The notes: generated from the sequence alone by a model not told the origin. 64,000 nt of DNA from an uncultured Christensenella sp. (GCA_910583545.1 CAJTXM010000004.1:1-64000); one strand, 5' to 3'; positions 31,531 through 39,721 are shown, counted from the first letter of the stretch. Translations and numbers: made by a program.

Positions 31531-32502
31531 TTAAATTGCTCTCAATCTTTTCCTGATGTCCTGCTCTCTCATACCTGCCAGCAGGCAGACGAACAGGATA
31601 CGGACGTTTGAATTTTCTATTCTTCTTCTGAAAACGTAATACAGAAACGGCTGACTGCGCTTCAAATCGTATTTTTTAGCGCTGAAATATTCCGTCTCGT
31701 AACTTTCGGCTATCTTTTCCGCCTGCATCATAGGCAAACCGGAACGCTTTGCGTCGAGACAGCTTTTAACGAAATCGGAGTACGCCGTGTTTCTGAACGC
31801 CGCTTCCGCCGTTTCGCCGTCTTCGCAAAGCAACGTCAACAGCTTGTCTTCTTTTATTTTTCCGCCCGTAACGAAAGAATTTTTTGCGAACGTTTCGTCG
31901 GTAGAGCGAAGAGCCGTTAAAATATTAGTCATATCGGCTTTGATTGTTATGAACCTTTTCAAAAGCGGATTTCTCGAACAGACCGAGCTTAAATGCCCGA
32001 TAAGCGCTTTTTCGAAAATCAAGCCTATTTTCGCACCTGAAACGGTTTCTCCGTCCGCAAACAGTTCTTCGGCAGATTCGAGCGCCTGTCCCAGCTCTTT
32101 ATTGAGAGGTGAATAATCGCGTTTTTTGATGCAGTCCAAAATGAGCGAAGACGAATAAATTCCGTCGGGCGCAAGCAGATTCTGCGTATCGAGATTAAGA
32201 TGCAGAGCCTTTATCAGCGCCTTCGCATTGTGAAAGTCGCGCGGTGAAAGAAAATATTCCCTCTCGACTGCGGACGGAGCGTATTCGCGGATAAACGCGT
32301 CTATGTCGGTTTCGTCTGCCGTTATAAGTTTTTCGAAATCGAAAACCGAAACGACTTCCGCCCCCCTGCCGAAACCGCTCTCCGATACCGAGCGAAGCGC
32401 ATCGTCTGCGCTCCCCTCGCAAAGCTTGAATATTTTATCTTTCAAAAGATATTTTTCTCTTACGGCAATGACGCCGTTGGTATAGGTCAACGATTTAGAC
32501 AT
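31531..32502 (-). CDS. ntpC: V-type ATPase subunit C/d (AC39 family, 323 aa)
   Basis: Funnel-shaped helical subunit coupling the V1 stalk to the membrane rotor ring. Helix-rich sequence of typical length with the AC39 pattern around IKALHLNLDTQNLLAPDGIYSS, then RFITIKADMTNILTALRS. Identification leans on both motif and operon position (E-C-G). A short structured repeat, E2, separates it from ntpE. Confidence 0.88.
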   Translation of the reverse strand: MSKSLTYTNGVIAVREKYLLKDKIFKLCEGSADDALRSVSESGFGRGAEVVSVFDFEKLITADETDIDAFIREYAPSAVEREYFLSPRDFHNAKALIKALHLNLDTQNLLAPDGIYSSSLILDCIKKRDYSPLNKELGQALESAEELFADGETVSGAKIGLIFEKALIGHLSSVCSRNPLLKRFITIKADMTNILTALRSTDETFAKNSFVTGGKIKEDKLLTLLCEDGETAEAAFRNTAYSDFVKSCLDAKRSGLPMMQAEKIAESYETEYFSAKKYDLKRSQPFLYYVFRRRIENSNVRILFVCLLAGMREQDIRKRLRAI

Positions 32503-32512
32503 ACAAAACCCT

Positions 32513-32586
32513 TCACGAAAAATAAGTCTTTCACGATGGCTTATTTTCCCGTGTAGGTGCTAACGGCGGAAATCCGCCTTGCACCG
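32513..32586. repeat. Modular hairpin element, minimal copy E2
   Basis: Contains only the two end modules: H1 (32513-32555; stem AAAATAAG/CTTATTTT with CACG/CGTG ends) joined directly to H4 (32557-32584; GTGC-taac-GGCGGA / TCCGCC-tt-GCAC). It fills the gap between ntpE and ntpC. It looks like a deletion derivative of the longer copies. Confidence 0.72.
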
Positions 32587-32594
32587 CCAATTTT

Positions 32595-33164
32595 TTAACC
32601 GAATATTACCGACGCAATTTCCGCCTGCATAAGCTCCCTGTCCTCCGCGAGAAGCGCAGAAAACGAGAGATTCTTGTCCGAATTTTTACCGATAAGAAGT
32701 AAACCGCCGTCTATCTTAGCCTTTTTGGAAGAAACTTTCAGTTTCCTTTCCCTGACGACGGAAAGTTTGGCAACGTCCTGAGCGTAAAGAAAATTATCGG
32801 CGAACACTATCTCGTCGCCCTCTTCGGCATATTCTTTTAAAAGCCGTTCGAAAAGATAGAGCGCGTCGGCTTTGCCGATTTGTCTGAGCTGATTCAGAGC
32901 GCGTAAATAGATTTCGTCTATCACCGCCCTCTTTTCCGCAAGCAGAATTTTGGCGCAGTCAAGCCGCGCAGTCGCCGCCCTGCCGTCGAGAATGCTTTCG
33001 GCTTTTCTCGCTGCGGACTGTCTTTCGCCCTCTTTTCTCCTTTCTGCGCGCATCATCGCTTTCCGAACGGTTTCTTCCGCCTTGATTTCGGCTGAGGAAA
33101 TTATAGCCCTTGCCTCTTCTTCGGCGTCTGAAATAATTCTTTCGACTATTGCCTGTTCACTCAT
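32595..33164 (-). CDS. ntpE: V-type ATPase subunit E, peripheral stalk (189 aa)
   Basis: Peripheral-stalk subunit: a long N-terminal helix rich in Glu/Ala/Arg (about residues 1-95) and a globular C-terminal part. The start is the ATG at 33164, where an AGAGGTTG site precedes it; the in-frame TTG 9 bp upstream overlaps that site. Part of ntpFIKECGABD. Confidence 0.88.
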   Translation of the reverse strand: MSEQAIVERIISDAEEEARAIISSAEIKAEETVRKAMMRAERRKEGERQSAARKAESILDGRAATARLDCAKILLAEKRAVIDEIYLRALNQLRQIGKADALYLFERLLKEYAEEGDEIVFADNFLYAQDVAKLSVVRERKLKVSSKKAKIDGGLLLIGKNSDKNLSFSALLAEDRELMQAEIASVIFG

Positions 33165-33196
33165 AGAACGCAACCTCTTTCAATATTCCGTATAAA

Positions 33197-33637
33197 TTAA
33201 ACTATCATTATGGAAATGATAAGTCCTAAAATCGCGTAGAACTCGATCATTGCAGGATAGATAATGAGCTTACCGCCGAGCGACTCCTGTTTGCCTACCG
33301 CATAGATACAGTTCGCGGACGACTTACCCTGCAAAATACCCGTAATAAGACCGGAAACAGCCATAGGCATAACCGCGCCGAAGAGCGCCCAGCCCTGAGC
33401 CGCAGTCATAGTTTCAATAAGCGAGGACGAGCCTATGATTCCGATTATGAAGCCGTAAATACCCTGCGTTGCAGGCAGAAGCACGAGTACGAGCACTTTA
33501 CCGAACTTTTTAGGATCTTCGCCCAAAACGCCGGCAGCCGCACTGCCCGTCTTGTAAAGACCGAACGCCGAACCGATTCCGCACGCAAGCACGCAGACCG
33601 CAATTCCGATTATACCGATAATATAACCTGTTGTCAT
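33197..33637 (-). CDS. ntpK: V-type ATPase rotor proteolipid subunit K, predicted Na+-binding (146 aa)
   Basis: Four-helix, duplicated-hairpin proteolipid forming the membrane c-ring. The five Na+ ligands of Enterococcus hirae NtpK (Leu61, Thr64, Gln65, Gln110, Glu139) are found here as Leu54, Thr57, Gln58, Gln103 and Glu132, all with a constant offset of 7. This predicts Na+ rather than H+ transport. An AAGGAGAT ribosome-binding site precedes the ATG. Confidence 0.93.
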   Translation of the reverse strand: MTTGYIIGIIGIAVCVLACGIGSAFGLYKTGSAAAGVLGEDPKKFGKVLVLVLLPATQGIYGFIIGIIGSSSLIETMTAAQGWALFGAVMPMAVSGLITGILQGKSSANCIYAVGKQESLGGKLIIYPAMIEFYAILGLIISIMIV

Positions 33638-33673
33638 TTTTATATCTCCTTAAAAATTTATTTGCTTTTTATA

Positions 33674-35668
33674 TCAATTTGTTTCGCTCAATTCAAGACG
33701 GGTATGTTTCATATCCGAGCCGAGCGGTCTGAAAAGTTCGCCCTCGCCCTCGTAAAACCTGCCGTAGAATTCAACGTATTGAAGCCTTGCGTCGTGGATA
33801 TACGCGCCTAAAAGTCCTATCGCAAGGTTGAACGCGTGTCCGACTATCATTAAAAATACGCCTAAAATTATGAGCCCCGCGTTTCCGCTGAACAAAAACG
33901 GCGAACTGCCGTTATAGCCCGTTACGACGAAGCCTGAAATTATCTGCGCTATTACCGCGCCCGAAAGCATCAGACCGTAGAGCCTTGCATAGCTGAGTAT
34001 ATCCGAAACCACGTTGATAACGCCGTACGCCGCGCCGAAGCCCTTTGTGAACTTGCCGAAAAACTTTTCCTTTCTTCCTGCCGTAAGCATTGCAAGAAGA
34101 AGCGATGCGCCCGCCACTATTCCGCCTGCTATCGCAAGCGAGGGAATAGAGAAATCTTCCACGAGTCCTACGACCGCGAGCATTAGCCCGACCATAAAGC
34201 AAGCCCAGCTCATACCGTCGAAAATTCCGCCCCGGATATCGCCCCTGCGCCAGCACTGCACGGCACGGCAGACGTAGCCTGCGCAGAGCTGTACCATACC
34301 TATCAGCATACTTATGACCAGAACAGACGGTATTTTTATTCCCATAAGCGAATATCTTCCGTCTTTGGCGTCAGGCATAACCGTATAGGGCAGGGCGTTC
34401 ATTCCTAAAAACGAGTTAAACAAAAAGCCCCAGAACACCGCGAATATTCCGCCGATGGCAAACACGCCTGCAAGCTTTTTCATTCCCGTTTCGCGCTTCT
34501 GGCGAAGATAGATAAATCCGCCGAACGCCGTCATTAAAAGTCCGTAAATCACGTCGCCCATTATAAAGCCTAAAAACAGGCTGTAAAAGAACGCCATTAC
34601 GGTGTTAGGGTCGAACTCGCGGTAGTTGACGGGCGAATACATATCCGTCACCGCCTCGAAATTTTTGACTACTTTGTTGTTTTTCAAAAGCGTAGGCGGA
34701 GTTTCGTCCTCCGACGGCTGACTGAATTTATACCATACGGTGTCCGTCGCGCCGTCTAAGGCGCGCTCAACGTCCGGCTGTGCCTCTTCGGGAACGTACG
34801 CCTCCAAAAGGAAAGTAGCGGCTGTTTTGCGCATCTTTTCCGCGGAGGTAGCTTTTTCAAGCCCGAAGCCCAAAAAGTCGCAGTAAATCTTTAAATCTTT
34901 TATATGTTTATCGAAGGACAGGATTTCCGAATTTATCTTTTCAATATTTTTCGTTATTTCTCTTTTCTTTTCTTTAAGCGAGTTATAAAGCTCTTCGCCC
35001 GTACAGTCGTCCGCGAACGGACAGGAAGCGAACCCGACGCCCTGCAGCATATCGTTCATATCGCTTTCCGAAGCTCTGTGTACCGCAAGCATAATCAGCT
35101 CGCTGTCACTGTCCGAAGCCATAAACCGAAAGGACAGCAAAGGTATATTTTCCGCCTGAGCGCAAAACGCGTCTTTCTGCTGTGACGGAAGAGTGCCCAG
35201 CCTTAAAGCCGTATGGGCGGTATTTTCGGGACGGAGCGAACCGCTGAAATGCGAATAAATTTCAGCCGACGATATCAGCCTTTCCACCGAGGCAAGCTCG
35301 GCTTTGAGCTCCCTCTCCTTATCCAGAAGAGTATTCAGCTGTTCAATAAGTTTTTCGCACTTCTGCGCGTTATCTCCTGCGCCGATAAACTCGTGATAAC
35401 TTATTTCTACTTCGCCGAGGTTGTCAGACTTGATTTTATTTGCCTTATAATAAGTTTCAATGCGCGGTAAAAGAACTTCGAGCGCGGTTTCGCCCCTTGT
35501 AAGGCGCTCGCTCAAAGCTTCAGTGTCCTCTGTCAAAGGAGCGGTATATTCGATTTCGGAGTGCAGCTTAATCTCGGTCGCCTGCGTTCTTTGCAAGGCG
35601 TTCAGAATCTTATCCCTGTCGTAGGACATTGCTATGAGATTGAGCTTGCTCATCTCAACGACTGCCAC
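33674..35668 (-). CDS. ntpI: V-type ATPase subunit I/a (664 aa)
   Basis: Membrane stator subunit. The N-terminal half (about 1-330) is soluble and helical. The C-terminal half has seven to eight membrane helices including GFIMGDVIYGLLM and SYARLYGLMLSGAVIA, then GHAFNLAIGLLGAYIHDARLQYVEFYGRFYEGEG. The start is GTG at 35668 with GGAGG 7 nt upstream; the MAVVEMSKL opening is typical of the family. It overlaps ntpF by 14 bp. Confidence 0.93.
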   Translation of the reverse strand: MAVVEMSKLNLIAMSYDRDKILNALQRTQATEIKLHSEIEYTAPLTEDTEALSERLTRGETALEVLLPRIETYYKANKIKSDNLGEVEISYHEFIGAGDNAQKCEKLIEQLNTLLDKERELKAELASVERLISSAEIYSHFSGSLRPENTAHTALRLGTLPSQQKDAFCAQAENIPLLSFRFMASDSDSELIMLAVHRASESDMNDMLQGVGFASCPFADDCTGEELYNSLKEKKREITKNIEKINSEILSFDKHIKDLKIYCDFLGFGLEKATSAEKMRKTAATFLLEAYVPEEAQPDVERALDGATDTVWYKFSQPSEDETPPTLLKNNKVVKNFEAVTDMYSPVNYREFDPNTVMAFFYSLFLGFIMGDVIYGLLMTAFGGFIYLRQKRETGMKKLAGVFAIGGIFAVFWGFLFNSFLGMNALPYTVMPDAKDGRYSLMGIKIPSVLVISMLIGMVQLCAGYVCRAVQCWRRGDIRGGIFDGMSWACFMVGLMLAVVGLVEDFSIPSLAIAGGIVAGASLLLAMLTAGRKEKFFGKFTKGFGAAYGVINVVSDILSYARLYGLMLSGAVIAQIISGFVVTGYNGSSPFLFSGNAGLIILGVFLMIVGHAFNLAIGLLGAYIHDARLQYVEFYGRFYEGEGELFRPLGSDMKHTRLELSETN

Positions 35669-35972
35669 TCTTTATCCTCCGGACGATTTCGTTTACTATC
35701 TTATCGGTGTTTTTAAGTCTGTCCGCGCAGTACTTCGAGGCCGTCGCTCTGTTGACGGTAATTTCGTTATCGTAGCGCCTCTTCGCCTCTTCCTCCGCTT
35801 CCTTCAAGGTCTTTTCTCTCAAAGCCTTGCAATCGGCTTCCGCAAGCCTTTCTATATCGGAAGCGCGCTCCTCGGCTTTCAGCGAAATGTCCGAAGCTTT
35901 CGCATATGCTTCGGCTTTTATTTCCGACGCCTTTTCCTCGGCCTCGCTTATCATTTTGATTACTTCCTGCAT
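35655..35972 (-). CDS. ntpF: V-type ATPase peripheral-stalk coiled-coil subunit (NtpF/G/H-like, 105 aa)
   Basis: A continuous Glu/Ala/Lys/Arg-rich helix (EEKASEIKAEAYAKAS type heptads) typical of the small stalk partner of subunit E. It is the first gene of the V-ATPase operon, the position of ntpF in E. hirae. The start is uncertain: an in-frame TTG at 36008 would add 12 residues, but that TTG coincides with a -35-like TTGCAA whose -10 (TAAAAT, 35980-35985) points to transcription beginning at the ATG at 35972, so I prefer the shorter form. Confidence 0.75.
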   Translation of the reverse strand: MQEVIKMISEAEEKASEIKAEAYAKASDISLKAEERASDIERLAEADCKALREKTLKEAEEEAKRRYDNEITVNRATASKYCADRLKNTDKIVNEIVRRIKSGSR

Positions 35973-35979
35973 ATTCTTG

Positions 35980-36008
35980 ATTTTACCATATCTTTCCTGA
36001 TTTTGCAA
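35980..36008 (-). promoter_or_regulatory. Possible leaderless promoter of the V-ATPase operon
   Basis: TTGCAA (36003-36008) and TAAAAT (35980-35985) with a 17-bp spacer on the minus strand; the preferred ntpF ATG is 7 nt after the -10 element. The -35 match is weaker than at other promoters here, so this is tentative. Confidence 0.45.
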
Positions 36009-36105
36009 TAGAAATCTTTTAAAATTGTATCCTATTCACAAAAATTTAACCCGTTTAACATTTTTCGACAAATAAAACCGGGACGGCAACCGAACTGCAT
36101 TTAAC

Positions 36106-36134
36106 TTGACAAGCCTTAGTTTAATTCATATAAT
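36106..36134 (+). promoter_or_regulatory. Leaderless promoter of the DUF3737 gene
   Basis: TTGACA (36106-36111) and TATAAT (36129-36134), 17-bp spacer. The ATG at 36141 is the seventh base after the -10 element, exactly where transcription should begin. No ribosome-binding site exists. Confidence 0.75.
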
Positions 36135-36140
36135 TTAGGT

Positions 36141-36998
36141 ATGAATAAGAAAATCGAAAACAAGACTTTTGATGAAGAGCGCGCCCTGTACAATCTTGAC
36201 GGCGCGCAAGTTTTAAACTGTACCTTTGCAGGCCCCGCGGACGGCGAAAGCGCTTTCAAGGAGTGCAGAAATATAACGGTAAAAAACTGCAGCTTCTCTC
36301 TGCGCTACCCCTTCTGGCACGATATCGGTTACAAAATAGAAAACTGCACTATGGACGACCTTACGAGAGCGGCGCTGTGGTATTCGCAAAACGGAGAAAT
36401 TTCAAACAGCAGTCTTTGCGGTATAAAGGCTTTGAGAGAGTGCGAAAACACGAAACTTAAAAACTGCAGGATCGTATCCCCCGAATTTGGCTGGCGGTGC
36501 AGAGATCTTGAAATGACAGACTGCAATGCGGAGAGCGAATATTTCCTGTTTGAATGCAGGAACATAAAACTCAAAAAAGTCAGCTTAAAGGGCAAGTACT
36601 CTTTTCAGTACGTTGAAAACGCCGAAATATCAGACTGCGAGTTCGACACGAAAGACGCTTTCTGGCACTGCAGGAATATGATTGTCAAAGACAGCGTTTT
36701 AAAGGGCGAATACTTAGGCTGGTATTCGGAGAACCTTACGCTGATAAACTGCCTTATCATAGGCACACAGCCTCTCTGCTACTGCAAAAATCTGAAACTT
36801 GTAAACTGCCGTACGGAAAACTGCGATCTCGCTTTCGAGTATTCGGACGTAGACGCGGACATAAGAGGTCACGTTATCTCGATTAAAAACCCGAAAAGCG
36901 GACTTATTACCGTAGACAGCGTAGGCGAAATTATCAAAGGCGACAACGTAGTGCCTTGCAACGGACAAGTAGTTATCAACAAAAGGAAATGTGGATAA
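36141..36998 (+). CDS. DUF3737 family protein, predicted right-handed beta-helix (285 aa)
   Basis: Short imperfect repeats of about 20 residues with an N-C-x-F/I pattern (VLNCTFAG, VKNCSFS, IENCTMDD, LKNCRIV, LINCLII, LVNCRTE) indicate a right-handed parallel beta-helix. The overall pattern (FDEERALYNL at the start, RAALWYSQN, FLFECRNI) matches the DUF3737 family common in gut Firmicutes. It has no signal peptide, so it is cytoplasmic. Function unknown; similar folds bind or modify sugars. Its last three codons and stop are part of a perfect DnaA box. Confidence 0.85.
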   Translation: MNKKIENKTFDEERALYNLDGAQVLNCTFAGPADGESAFKECRNITVKNCSFSLRYPFWHDIGYKIENCTMDDLTRAALWYSQNGEISNSSLCGIKALRECENTKLKNCRIVSPEFGWRCRDLEMTDCNAESEYFLFECRNIKLKKVSLKGKYSFQYVENAEISDCEFDTKDAFWHCRNMIVKDSVLKGEYLGWYSENLTLINCLIIGTQPLCYCKNLKLVNCRTENCDLAFEYSDVDADIRGHVISIKNPKSGLITVDSVGEIIKGDNVVPCNGQVVINKRKCG

Positions 36999-37134
36999 CT
37001 TTAAGCATAAAAAACAGATGTTTGTCGAAATATGTCGCGTGAAACTGTGTTTCGCACACTTTGTGGATAAATTGTGGATAACTTTTTTGAATAATGGTGT
37101 TCCGAAACTTGTCCACAGTGTATAATGTGGATAA
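36990..37134. promoter_or_regulatory. DnaA-box cluster
   Basis: Four perfect TGTGGATAA boxes (36990-36998, 37062-37070, 37073-37081, 37126-37134) all point the same way, and one variant box points the other way (TTGTCCACA, 37109-37117), all within 145 bp between convergent genes. No dnaA or dnaN is nearby, so this is not a typical oriC; it could be a DnaA-titration or reactivation locus (inference). Confidence 0.7.
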
Positions 37135-37163
37135 ACGGCGGTGCATAAGTCACCGCCGTTTTT
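37134..37163. terminator. Bidirectional terminator, DUF3737 gene / radical SAM gene
   Basis: AACGGCGGTG and CACCGCCGTT pair around a 7-nt loop, followed by a T-run. It directly abuts the last DnaA box. Confidence 0.82.
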
Positions 37164-37174
37164 GCGCCCGGAAT

Positions 37175-38059
37175 TCAAAGCCGTTTCAGATTTTTCCTGT
37201 ATTTTTCAAGCTCGCTTTCGTTAAAACGGCACAGAATTTCATCTATTACCGAAACGAGTTCCGCCCTGTCGCGGGGAATTTCGCCGTGGAGCTGAACTGC
37301 GTTCGAAGCGCCCAGGGCGGCAAAATGCGTTTTTACCTTCAAGCCGTTTACGAGCGCTTTCAGCTCTTCGTACTTTTCCGTTTCGCTCTCTTCCGTCCAG
37401 TTACCGCTTTTGATTTCGCCGTACAGCTCGGACGAAGGAAAAACGGTAAGCATAGACGCGCCTACAATTTTGGGATTTAGCTGATTGAAAATTTTCAAAG
37501 TATTATCAACGCCCTGTCCGCTCTTGCCTCTGCCGTATATTCCCGTAAGATAGAAAAAATTATATTCTATCCCGGCCTCATCAAGTTTGCGGCATTGTTC
37601 TAAAATATCGGCAGAAGAATAGCCCTTATTCATAAAAGATAGCGCTTCGTCGTCGCCCGTTTCCACGCCGATTGTAATTCCGTTGTAACCGCAGCTTCGT
37701 AACCGTTTTAATTCGTCAACGCTTTTCGGCGTTATATCGGTTATGCGTGCAAAACAGCCGATAGTTTTTAAGCGGTGAAGATACTGCTTAGATAAGTAAG
37801 CGATTTGCCGCAGCTTTTCCGTCGACAAAACGAACGGGTTTGCTCCGACTAAAAACAATCTCGTTACGTCGGGAGTAAACTCCGTCAATTCCTTTAAGTC
37901 CTCTTCGATTTCCCCGACGGGCGAAGTTCTGAACTTAAACGGCACGTCCTCGTAGAGCGTGCAGAATTTGCATTTGCTGTGCGTACACCCTGCCGTGACC
38001 TGTAAAAGTGCAGACCACGCTTCATAGGGCGGACGCCAGACGGTACCTGTGTAGTGCAT
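37175..38059 (-). CDS. Radical SAM protein, Elp3/MiaB-like domain (294 aa)
   Basis: The N-terminal cysteine motif is C-T-H-S-K-C-K-F-C (residues about 29-37), the Cx4Cx2C variant of a common clostridial radical SAM subgroup; it binds a [4Fe-4S] cluster and cleaves S-adenosylmethionine. SAM-binding strands follow (LFLVGANPF, GITIGVETGDDEALSFMNKGY). The substrate is unknown. Divergent from an HxlR regulator. An AAGGAAGG site precedes the ATG. Confidence 0.85.
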   Translation of the reverse strand: MHYTGTVWRPPYEAWSALLQVTAGCTHSKCKFCTLYEDVPFKFRTSPVGEIEEDLKELTEFTPDVTRLFLVGANPFVLSTEKLRQIAYLSKQYLHRLKTIGCFARITDITPKSVDELKRLRSCGYNGITIGVETGDDEALSFMNKGYSSADILEQCRKLDEAGIEYNFFYLTGIYGRGKSGQGVDNTLKIFNQLNPKIVGASMLTVFPSSELYGEIKSGNWTEESETEKYEELKALVNGLKVKTHFAALGASNAVQLHGEIPRDRAELVSVIDEILCRFNESELEKYRKNLKRL

Positions 38060-38134
38060 AGTTAAAACCTTCCTTTTTTCTTTGATTTTAATCTATACCG
38101 TATGCAATTACAAGTACTGTCTTTATTTAGTATT

Positions 38135-38186
38135 AGTATCAAAAAGATACTGTGCGGTTGACTTACCGCGGTAATCGGGTTATAAT
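38135..38186 (+). promoter_or_regulatory. Promoter and candidate operators of the first hxlR gene
   Basis: TTGACT (38158-38163) and TATAAT (38181-38186), 17-bp spacer. Two dyads lie here: AGTATC-aaaaa-GATACT (38135-38151) just upstream of -35, and the perfect 12-bp palindrome TTACCGCGGTAA (38163-38174) inside the spacer. Either could be the autoregulatory site. Confidence 0.65.
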
Positions 38187-38204
38187 TACAGATAAGGAGA
38201 TAAT

Positions 38205-38600
38205 ATGACGGACAACAAATTCAGAAAGAGAGAAGTTATGATGCGTTGCGTGCCTATGAGCACGCTTCAAACGGTTTTAAGCGGAAAGTGGAAGTTTCTG
38301 ATACTCTGGTATATTGCCGTAGGAAAAGTACAGCGTTTCGGCGAACTGCTGAAAAGAATAGACGGCATTACACAGTCGACTTTAACCAAACAACTGCGCG
38401 AATTGGAGGACGATAATTTTTTGCACCGTGAAATTTACAAAGAAGTTCCGCCAAAAGTGGAATACACCCTGACGGAGCTCGGTAAGAGCTTCGTGCCCGT
38501 TCTGACGCAGATGATGCTGTGGAGCCAGACTCATTTATGCGCGCCCGATTACGTCAGCCCTTATTCCGAAGAAGAAATAAACGAATTGCTAAATTCATAG
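38205..38600 (+). CDS. HxlR-family winged-helix transcriptional regulator (131 aa)
   Basis: HxlR/MarR-like winged helix with the family pattern LSGKWKFLILWYI, RFGELLKRIDGITQSTLTKQLRELE, and VPPKVEYTLTELG. One N-terminal Cys (CVPMSTLQ) occupies the position of the redox-sensing cysteine in YodB/HypR-type members, which suggests electrophile or thiol-stress sensing (inference). AAGGAGAT ribosome-binding site. It faces away from the radical SAM gene and ends at a terminator shared with a nitroreductase gene. Confidence 0.88.
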   Translation: MTDNKFRKREVMMRCVPMSTLQTVLSGKWKFLILWYIAVGKVQRFGELLKRIDGITQSTLTKQLRELEDDNFLHREIYKEVPPKVEYTLTELGKSFVPVLTQMMLWSQTHLCAPDYVSPYSEEEINELLNS

Positions 38601-38604
38601 TTTT

Positions 38605-38634
38605 AAAACGGCGCTTCAATCGAAGCGCCGTTTT
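38605..38634. terminator. Bidirectional terminator, hxlR / nitroreductase
   Basis: A 13-bp stem (AAAACGGCGCTTC with its complement) around a 4-nt loop between convergent genes. Confidence 0.85.
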
Positions 38635-38636
38635 AA

Positions 38637-39152
38637 TTATAAATATGTAACAAATTCTTCAGGCTCCTTGCGTGAATAATGCATAGGAGACGGCTTTGCG
38701 TTTTCAGACGGGTAGCCAAGCGGTAAAATTGCTACGATTTTTTCGTTAGCGGGAATATTCATAGCTTTTTCAGCTTTAGCCAAATCAAAATAGCCTACCC
38801 AGCACGAGCCAATACCAAGCTCCCACGCCTGTAACATTAAATGCGTACATACGATACTGCAATCGATATCGCCCGTGTTATAATTTACGGAAAACGGATT
38901 TTTCCACGTTTGCGTTTCGTCCGCCGTAATTATAATCACGGTCGGCGCGCCGAAAATACATTGACAGACGGAATTGATTTGCCGTAATGCTTGTTCACTT
39001 TGCAGCACATAAATTTTCTGCGGTTGCCTGTTTGCCGCAGTAGGGGAAATTTTTGCAACCTCCAAAATTTTATTCAGTTTTTCGTCCTCGATCTGTTTGC
39101 CGGAGAACGAGCGCACCGAATAGCGCGACTTTGCCAATTCTATGAACTCCAT
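38637..39152 (-). CDS. Nitroreductase family protein (171 aa)
   Basis: FMN-dependent oxidoreductase fold. The N-terminal FMN motif SRYSVRSFSG is clear, followed by SPTAANRQPQKIYVL and GIGSCWVGYF, then a C-terminal segment LPLGYPSENAKPSPMHYSR. Short single-domain form. Its substrate is unknown; quinones or nitro compounds are typical. Start at 39152 with GGAGG 5 nt upstream. It is divergent from the second HxlR gene, whose dyad operator overlaps the region just upstream of this gene's -35. Confidence 0.9.
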   Translation of the reverse strand: MEFIELAKSRYSVRSFSGKQIEDEKLNKILEVAKISPTAANRQPQKIYVLQSEQALRQINSVCQCIFGAPTVIIITADETQTWKNPFSVNYNTGDIDCSIVCTHLMLQAWELGIGSCWVGYFDLAKAEKAMNIPANEKIVAILPLGYPSENAKPSPMHYSRKEPEEFVTYL

Positions 39153-39195
39153 AGAAACCTCCATAAAAATATTGACAATCTGCTTGTCTTTAACT

Positions 39196-39264
39196 ATAAT
39201 AAATCCGCACTTTCCGTTTGTCAAGAACGCACTTTAAAGTGCCATACTTACCATTTGGAAAGTG
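39196..39264. promoter_or_regulatory. Divergent nitroreductase/hxlR promoter with nested dyad operator
   Basis: For the nitroreductase (minus): TTGACA (39219-39224) and TATTAT (39196-39201), 17-bp spacer. A perfect palindrome GCACTTTAAAGTGC (39229-39242) shares its exact centre with an outer inverted repeat GCACTTTCC (39207-39215) / GGAAAGTG (39257-39264). This two-layer dyad is the likely binding site of the divergent HxlR protein. Confidence 0.72.
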
Positions 39265-39277
39265 TAGGGAGGTTTTT

Positions 39278-39664
39278 ATGGATACGAACGTGCTTAAATC
39301 TTGCAGTTGCCCATTGGACGCAACCATCGCCGTAATAGGCGGAAAATATAAATTAGATATAATTTACTATCTCTTTGACAGAACTTTGCGTTACAGCGAG
39401 CTTGCCCGCCTTGTAAAAGCAACGCCGAAAATGCTTGCCGAACAGTTAAAAGAGCTTGAAAGCGACGGAATAATTAACCGCGTGCTCTATCCCGTAGTAC
39501 CCCCGAAAACCGAATATTCTTTGACCGGACTCGGAAATAAACTGTGTAAATCCGTAATCGAAATGTATAAATTCGGAATTGAACTGTATTCTGTAAACAA
39601 CGTTCGGCAGCCGTGTTCCGCAAATGATTTTACTCGTTTGGAAAATGTGCTTAACGAGCTTTAA
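39278..39664 (+). CDS. HxlR-family transcriptional regulator, second copy (128 aa)
   Basis: Winged-helix HxlR protein: CSCPLDATIAVIGGKYKLDIIYYL, RYSELARLVKATPKMLAEQLKELE, VPPKTEYSLTGLG. Two cysteines near the N-terminus (Cys-Ser-Cys) could be redox sensors. Start at the ATG at 39278, preceded by GGGAGG; the frame extends upstream through the operator and is not used. It is expected to control the divergent nitroreductase. Confidence 0.88.
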   Translation: MDTNVLKSCSCPLDATIAVIGGKYKLDIIYYLFDRTLRYSELARLVKATPKMLAEQLKELESDGIINRVLYPVVPPKTEYSLTGLGNKLCKSVIEMYKFGIELYSVNNVRQPCSANDFTRLENVLNEL

Positions 39665-39721
39665 GGGCGCCATTGTAAGTTTTCGGCACACTGAACGGCA
39701 AAACTTTTTTTCAATAAATGC

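Noticed and set aside
36990..37134. Chromosomal replication origin (oriC)
   Set aside because: No dnaA, dnaN, gyrB or rpmH nearby and no clear AT-rich unwinding repeats; kept only as a DnaA-box cluster.
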